DNA of 64,000 bases from Paenibacillus ferrarius (GTDB lineage: Bacteria > Bacillota > Bacilli > Paenibacillales > NBRC-103111). The DNA lies in contig NZ_MBTG01000031.1 of assembly GCF_002027705.1 (NCBI RefSeq), forward strand, positions 1-64,000, written 5' to 3'. A program made the position numbers and the translations under genes. Below the pieces are notes generated by a model. It made no database searches and was not told the origin of the DNA. It worked only from the letters and a program-made list of their open reading frames with translations. Positions 59,776 through 64,000 of this stretch are shown here, piece by piece. Each line of letters begins with the position of its first letter. Position 1 is the stretch's first letter.

Positions 59776-59848
59776 ACCCTAACCTCCTTCGTTATTTTTC
59801 ATCTGAAAGTAGGTTTAGTATGCCCATGGGAAGAAGGTCCATACAAAT

Positions 59849-59873
59849 GCAAAAACAGACCCTCAGGGTCTGC
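59849..59873 (-). terminator. veg intrinsic terminator
   Basis: Minus strand CAGACCC-tga-GGGTCTG followed by TTTTTGC. Confidence 0.85.
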
Positions 59874-59894
59874 TCATATAAGAAACTATTTAAG

Positions 59895-60170
59895 CTAATG
59901 TTGGATATAGGTGATACGAACCTGGCCATCATCGTTACATACCGTAACTTCAACGGACTCAGTAAGGATATCGGCGTAGCTGTAAGACACTCGTTTAAAG
60001 GCGTGTGACTCTTGATCTAATTTCACAATAAACACAGAAGGGTAGGTTTCTTCTAAAACACCGGAACGCTCAACAGTCTTACGACGGCCACCATTCGCTC
60101 TCAACATGATCTTCTGCCCAACGTGGGGCTCCAAACTGCGTTTGATCTCCAACAGCGCATTTTTTGCCAT
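59895..60170 (-). CDS. veg: Veg family protein
   Basis: A 91-aa protein conserved in firmicutes. In B. subtilis Veg stimulates biofilm matrix genes, through unclear chemistry. The conserved core KNALLEIKRSLEPHVGQKIM, RANGGRRKTVERSGVLEETY and VFIVKLDQ is complete. ATG 60170 behind AGAGGTGG is chosen; a TTG at 60176 is possible. Two consensus sigma-A promoters in tandem lie immediately upstream. Confidence 0.95.
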   Translation of the reverse strand: MAKNALLEIKRSLEPHVGQKIMLRANGGRRKTVERSGVLEETYPSVFIVKLDQESHAFKRVSYSYADILTESVEVTVCNDDGQVRITYIQH

Positions 60171-60197
60171 TGTCAACTACCACCTCTTTCCTTGTCA

Positions 60198-60226
60198 ATT
60201 ATAACCCATTCAGACAGGCATGTCAA
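60198..60226 (-). promoter_or_regulatory. veg promoter, proximal, perfect consensus
   Basis: Minus strand TTGACA (60221-60226), 17 bp, TATAAT (60198-60203). Hexamers and spacing are ideal; the veg promoter of B. subtilis is a classic strong sigma-A promoter. Confidence 0.93.
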
Positions 60227-60238
60227 ACAGGGGCAAAT

Positions 60239-60268
60239 ATTATATCAGCACCACAATCCTGTTGTCAA
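60239..60268 (-). promoter_or_regulatory. veg promoter, distal, perfect hexamers
   Basis: Minus strand TTGACA (60263-60268), 18 bp, TATAAT (60239-60244), ending 13 bp upstream of the proximal -35. Confidence 0.88.
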
Positions 60269-60418
60269 CGGCATTTTCGCCTAATTTCTGTTTTCCCCAT
60301 TCTACAGGTTGTCTCCAAAGTTCGCAAATTATTCACACTTTTCCAACAAAAAAAGAACACCTACTCCGCCATCCTTCTCCTAAGAGAGGAACGACAAGCA
60401 AGTGCTCTATATAGGCCG

Positions 60419-61291
60419 TTAAACATGCTCTTCCGAATGTTGAATACCCGGAATTCCCATCCGATAGCTTCCCCTCGTCTCCACACCACCTAAGCCCTCC
60501 AAACCTGTCACCGTCAAATCAACAATGTCCAGCATCGAGATCGTCTCTCTTACTGAGGTGTAAGACAATTTGGCGGCGATGCACAGCGGATCTAGGGCGT
60601 GAATGAGAATACGGGCAGGCGAACTGGCGAAATTGGCTCCAGCCCTCAGCAACGCTTCAAAATGGGACTGGCAGGCACCAGCCACAATAATCAAGGAATC
60701 CCGATTGCGCTCGTACTGTCTGGCTATCTGTACTGCGTTTACGAAGTTCTGTGAGTTCTTATAGCTGCTCAGATTGTTAGGACCTCTGCTTTTACGATGC
60801 TTAAGTATGCCGTCATGACCTGTAATCACCACAATATCGGGCTTAATCTGCGGCAGCAGCCTATGCAGCGCCTCCGCCATCTGTGATTCAGGGATGTAAT
60901 ACCCTTCTGCGGGTATGCGTAATTCTCCATAGATCTGCATACTTTTCCGCAAATAGGTCGGATCGCCATCCAGATGCAATACTTTGCCCGGTACTTCAAA
61001 ATAACTCATATTCGTTTTCTGTTTATTGGTGATGGAGATTTGATTTTTCTCCTGCAATTGCATCTGGGATTCCGCCAAACGCCGCAGCGATTCGCGAAAC
61101 TCGGGCGAGCTGGATCGCGGGTGATCCATCGCTTCCGTCGGATTGGTGATGGTTAAGTCCACCAAGGGCGCATCTGCCAGCAATCGATAGTCCACACCTC
61201 GCAAGACAGCCTTCAACTGCTCAATGCGCTCAATTCTAAACATGACGTCTCCGCCATAGGATTTACGGGTAACAAAGTCTCCTTGCCTCAT
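60419..61291 (-). CDS. yabG: Sporulation-specific protease YabG
   Basis: Mother-cell cysteine protease that processes spore coat proteins in B. subtilis. At 290 aa it shows the family start QGDFVTRKSYGGDVMFRIERI, VLHLDGDPTYLRKSMQIYGEL, the conserved PDIVVITGHDGILKHRKSRG and SLIIVAGACQSHFEALLRAGANFASSP, with candidate catalytic His and Cys. A GGAGGGG precedes ATG 61291. It lies 55 bp after rsmA. Sigma-K control is known for the family but not demonstrated here. Confidence 0.95.
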   Translation of the reverse strand: MRQGDFVTRKSYGGDVMFRIERIEQLKAVLRGVDYRLLADAPLVDLTITNPTEAMDHPRSSSPEFRESLRRLAESQMQLQEKNQISITNKQKTNMSYFEVPGKVLHLDGDPTYLRKSMQIYGELRIPAEGYYIPESQMAEALHRLLPQIKPDIVVITGHDGILKHRKSRGPNNLSSYKNSQNFVNAVQIARQYERNRDSLIIVAGACQSHFEALLRAGANFASSPARILIHALDPLCIAAKLSYTSVRETISMLDIVDLTVTGLEGLGGVETRGSYRMGIPGIQHSEEHV

Positions 61292-61346
61292 CGCAGAAAT
61301 CCCCTCCTAGGGGTATCCTATGGCGGGGCTGGGCATTTGGTGCGGG

Positions 61347-62258
61347 TTATTTGCAGCCGTGCGCGCGAAGAGCCGACGACAAGCGCGCGAACTCTTCCAT
61401 GCTGAGCGTCTCGCCGCGGCGCGAAGGCTCAATGTTAATGCCAAGCAGCAGCGCTTCCAGCTCCGGCTTGTTTTCTTTGGTGAAGAACCGAGCGGCGAGG
61501 TTATTATAAAGGGTTTTGCGCCGCTGGACGAAAGACGCCTGAACGACGGCGAAGAAGAAGTCCACGTCCGCCACCTCAACCGGCGGAGTTTTGCGGACAC
61601 GCAGCCGGATCACGGCGGAATCGACGTTCGGTTGCGGCACGAAGACGGTGCGCGGCACGATAGTGACAAGCTCCGGCTCGCAGTGGAACTGCACGGCAAT
61701 GCTTAAGCTGCCGTAATCCTTGGTGCCAGGGCGAGCCGCCATGCGGTCGGCCACCTCTTTTTGAATCATCACGACGATATTCTCCAGCGGCAGCTTCTCC
61801 TCGAGAAGCTTCATGATGATCGGTGTCGTGATGTAGTAAGGCAGGTTGGCGACGACACTGACGCCATCCATGCCCTCGAAGTGCTGCTGGAACAGCGCCT
61901 GCACGTCGGTTTTGAGGATATCCCCATGGACGACAGTCGCATGCGGGTAGGGCTCCATCGTCTCGGCCAGAATGGGCAGCAGGCGCTGGTCGATCTCAAC
62001 GGCCACTACGCGGCCTGCAAGCTTAGCCAGCTGCTGCGTGAGCGCCCCAATACCTGGGCCAATCTCAAGCGCAGCCTTGTTAGGTCCAAGCTCAGCTGCC
62101 ATAACGATCTTGCTTAGAATGTTCTGATCGATCAAGAAGTTCTGTCCTAGGCTCTTTTTGAGCACAAGACCATTCTTTTTAATAATTTGTTTCGTTTTAC
62201 TCGGTGTTGCCACGTCTTCAGCTGTTACAATTACCTCATTGCCGGGTATATTCATCAT
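61347..62258 (-). CDS. rsmA: 16S rRNA (adenine1518/1519-N6)-dimethyltransferase
   Basis: KsgA-type methylase that dimethylates two adjacent adenines near the 16S 3' end. At 303 aa it has KSLGQNFLIDQNILSKIV, the SAM loop ALEIGPGIGALTQQLA (near residue 58), VHGDILKTD, and the NLPYYITTPII catalytic motif. GAGGCC precedes the ATG pair. The middle and 3' part are conspicuously G+C rich. The order rnmV-rsmA-yabG is conserved. Confidence 0.97.
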   Translation of the reverse strand: MMNIPGNEVIVTAEDVATPSKTKQIIKKNGLVLKKSLGQNFLIDQNILSKIVMAAELGPNKAALEIGPGIGALTQQLAKLAGRVVAVEIDQRLLPILAETMEPYPHATVVHGDILKTDVQALFQQHFEGMDGVSVVANLPYYITTPIIMKLLEEKLPLENIVVMIQKEVADRMAARPGTKDYGSLSIAVQFHCEPELVTIVPRTVFVPQPNVDSAVIRLRVRKTPPVEVADVDFFFAVVQASFVQRRKTLYNNLAARFFTKENKPELEALLLGINIEPSRRGETLSMEEFARLSSALRAHGCK

Positions 62259-62408
62259 ATAGGCCTCATTATCTATAGGTTCTGGACTCCTGAATGTCTA
62301 TCGTTCAAATCTGCTTCTTCAAGAAGACTTGCTTCGGAGCTTACTCCGAAACTCTCAAAGGCCTCTAACGGCCCGTACGAGCGCTGCAAGCGCAATCTCG
62401 ACTGAAAT

Positions 62409-62951
62409 CTAGTTCGTCGCTTCCAAATGCTCTAAAGCCGCTTCAAATTCCTCTCGCGAGATCTGGAACATCGCACAGCGTTTATAGAATTGCTTGCCAT
62501 TGCAATAGCCAATTCCTAATGCACTTCCCACAATAAGCCGGCGAGACGCCGCCTCAGCATGTACAATCAACCCTGCCGCCATGAGATCTTCCATCGTCAG
62601 CTGCGAGACCACACCTTCATATTCCGTCCGAAGGCTCTGAAGAGCTTGGCGAATCGTCTCCGGCGAGGCATTCTCGACGCCGATATCGCCCTTGTACGCA
62701 GCTTGCTCCTGCGTGATGAAAGCATGCTTGCAGCCAGGCACTTTGGCTGCTACAATCTTCCGAATCCGTTCACCTGCATGATCCGGATCCGTAAATATAA
62801 TAACGCCTCTGCGCTGCTGCGCAAGTGCGATTCGTTTCAATACGGCTTGTCCGATGGCGGAGCCGCCGGTTTCAATCGTATCCGCCTCGACCGCTCGGCG
62901 TATCGCAGTTGTATCATCTTTTCCTTCGACGACGATGACTTCTTTAATCAT
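62409..62951 (-). CDS. rnmV: Ribonuclease M5
   Basis: Toprim nuclease that matures 5S rRNA. At 180 aa it has the Toprim motifs VIVVEGKDDTTAIRRAV at the start and IFTDPDHAGERIRKIV near residue 58, plus HAFITQEQAAYKGDIGVENA. ATG 62951 behind AAAGGAAA is chosen; the longer frame to 63026 runs through the upstream terminator and is not used. Confidence 0.96.
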   Translation of the reverse strand: MIKEVIVVEGKDDTTAIRRAVEADTIETGGSAIGQAVLKRIALAQQRRGVIIFTDPDHAGERIRKIVAAKVPGCKHAFITQEQAAYKGDIGVENASPETIRQALQSLRTEYEGVVSQLTMEDLMAAGLIVHAEAASRRLIVGSALGIGYCNGKQFYKRCAMFQISREEFEAALEHLEATN

Positions 62952-62976
62952 ACTCGGTTTCCTTTCGAGTAACGTA

Positions 62977-63005
62977 GAAAAAGAAGAGGGGTCCCCTCTT
63001 CTTTC
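62977..63005 (-). terminator. yabE-like gene terminator
   Basis: Minus strand AAGAAGAGGGG-a-CCCCTCTTCTT followed by TTTC. Confidence 0.85.
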
Positions 63006-63068
63006 GCCCAGGCTGAAGCCTGGCAACGTATATATGTCATTCTTCCCGCTGAAACAGTCGTTTACACG

Positions 63069-64000
63069 TTAGTTTTCTGACGGTTTTTTGGGCCCGACCA
63101 CATAGACCGTGTACCCTTGTTTGGTTCCGAATTTATTGGCATACCCGTTATCCTCAAAGTAAACATCAATGGTTTGGCCTTTCACACCGCTGCCGGTATC
63201 TTCTGCACGGCGGAAACCAATCCCCTCGATATAAACCCACCATCCGAGTGGGATAACCTTCGGATCTACAGCAATTGTTCTTCCTTCTGTTACCGTAGTA
63301 CCTGTATAGGTTTTCCCATAGCCAGGAGTCCCTTCGGATTTACCTGTTGATTCGGCTCCCGCTGAATAAGCCGTGAGCTTCACATTTTTCAGGATTTGTT
63401 TGTATCCGAAAGTCACACCGTTCTTCGAAATCTCATCCACGCTTGGCGAAGAGGCCGAGAGCGCGACAACCGGATTTTTGGTGCCTACAGACACCACTTT
63501 ACTAATACTTTCTGTTTGTACTGCTTCACCCACAACTGCTTCCGCGACTAATACACCGTCTTCGAAAGTCTTTTCTTTCTTCTTCAAGCGCACGCCTTCT
63601 TTACCTTCTTGGACGATTTGCTCTTTGCCTTTGAGCAGCGATGCATCGTTCTTCTTTTGTGTATCAAACGCGATCGGCTCAGTGACTTCCTCCGTCTCTT
63701 TTTTCACACGGACGACTTTGATTTCATCGCCGGAAGCCAGAGCGGCTGTCGGTTCGGGAGTAATTCGATCGTGCTCCCCAAGTGCAATATGTAAACGTTG
63801 CAATGCACTTTCTACCGTTCTTGCAGTTGTGTAAACAGTGGTGGTCTTTCCATCAGCAGTCAATTGAATTGGTGAAGCATGCTCGATAACAAATTTGTCT
63901 CCGCCTTTGATTTTGGTCGTAGGCACAGCAGATATTTCATCGTGTTCACCAATCGTTATGGCTTGTTCATCCAGTAGGCGTTGCAGGACCCATTGTTTCG
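63069..64000 (-). CDS. yabE: YabE-like cell-wall protein with DUF348, G5 and 3D domains (5' partial)
   Basis: The visible C-terminal 310 residues belong to the Rpf/Sps-related secreted wall hydrolase family. They show a DUF348 repeat (KIKGGDKFVIEHASPIQLTA) and the end of a preceding one (QRLLDEQAITIGEHDEI), a G5 domain (about 63480-63720, KEGVRLKKKEKTFEDGVLV) and a C-terminal 3D domain. The last has LTAYSAGAESTGK, TIAVDPKVIPLGWWVYIEG and AEDTGSGVKGQTIDVYF, carrying the active-site Asp residues. The frame runs open through position 64000, so start and signal peptide are outside. It lies next to rnmV as in B. subtilis. Confidence 0.93.
   Translation of the reverse strand, partial: KQWVLQRLLDEQAITIGEHDEISAVPTTKIKGGDKFVIEHASPIQLTADGKTTTVYTTARTVESALQRLHIALGEHDRITPEPTAALASGDEIKVVRVKKETEEVTEPIAFDTQKKNDASLLKGKEQIVQEGKEGVRLKKKEKTFEDGVLVAEAVVGEAVQTESISKVVSVGTKNPVVALSASSPSVDEISKNGVTFGYKQILKNVKLTAYSAGAESTGKSEGTPGYGKTYTGTTVTEGRTIAVDPKVIPLGWWVYIEGIGFRRAEDTGSGVKGQTIDVYFEDNGYANKFGTKQGYTVYVVGPKKPSEN

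Overview
The window looks like the origin-proximal housekeeping and sporulation region of an endospore-forming firmicute of the Paenibacillus type. Nearly every gene lies on the minus strand. The order, read right to left (yabE, rnmV, rsmA, yabG, veg, sspF, ispE, purR, ridA, spoVG, glmU, rplY, pth, fin, mfd, spoVT, yabM, mazG, rqcP, yabP, yabQ, divIC, yabR, spoIIE, yabS, yabT, tilS, hprT, ftsH, coaX, hslO, yacD-like, cysK, pab/fol, dusB, lysS, rrn), follows the known Bacillus subtilis order. Departures from it are nadABC between ftsH and coaX, greA before lysS, ytaF and hup in the yabP/rqcP stretch, prsA between spoVT and mfd, and no prs between glmU and rplY. No phage, insertion sequence, CRISPR array or tRNA gene was seen.

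Layout. 1-243: 5' end of a 16S rRNA gene (minus), with its promoters and leader up to about 530. 588-8893: lysS, greA, then a tightly coupled pABA/folate operon (pabB-pabA-pabC-folP-folB-folK-yazB-dusB). 9008-22218: cysK, a parvulin-type foldase, hslO, coaX, the NAD genes nadC/nadB/nadA, ftsH, hprT, tilS, yabT kinase and yabS. 22377-36713: an accessory cell-surface island. 37105-64000: spoIIE and the sporulation, division, translation and repair genes listed above, ending in a 5'-truncated yabE-like cell-wall gene.

The surface island is the most interesting part. It has two very large sortase-type surface proteins: a 1130-aa LPVTG protein with a SpaA domain (minus), and a 1791-aa DUF11/SdrD-B protein with a variant VPKTG signal (plus). 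It has two sortases of different classes (D-like and B-like) and two small secreted transglutaminase-like proteins. A response regulator with a SARP/BTAD output domain closes it; the partner histidine kinase seems reduced to a C-terminal remnant. Each transglutaminase-like gene is preceded by a recognisable cyclic-di-GMP-I (GEMM-I) riboswitch with a sigma-A-like promoter. My inference is a c-di-GMP-controlled system that processes, releases or cross-links sortase-displayed adhesins. It would be analogous in logic to LapG/LapA in pseudomonads and to the riboswitch-controlled PPEP-1/adhesin pair of Clostridioides difficile, but with transglutaminase-like enzymes.

Regulatory signals read directly include consensus-hexamer sigma-A promoters for greA and veg (two in tandem for veg), strong ones for cysK and yabR, a Spo0A-type 21-bp-spaced promoter with flanking 0A-like boxes before spoIIE, a sigma-H-like promoter before spoVG, a PurBox before purR, paired 15-bp palindromes over the LPVTG adhesin promoter, and about twenty intrinsic terminators. 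Start codons were moved from the longest reading frame where a good Shine-Dalgarno and family length agreed.
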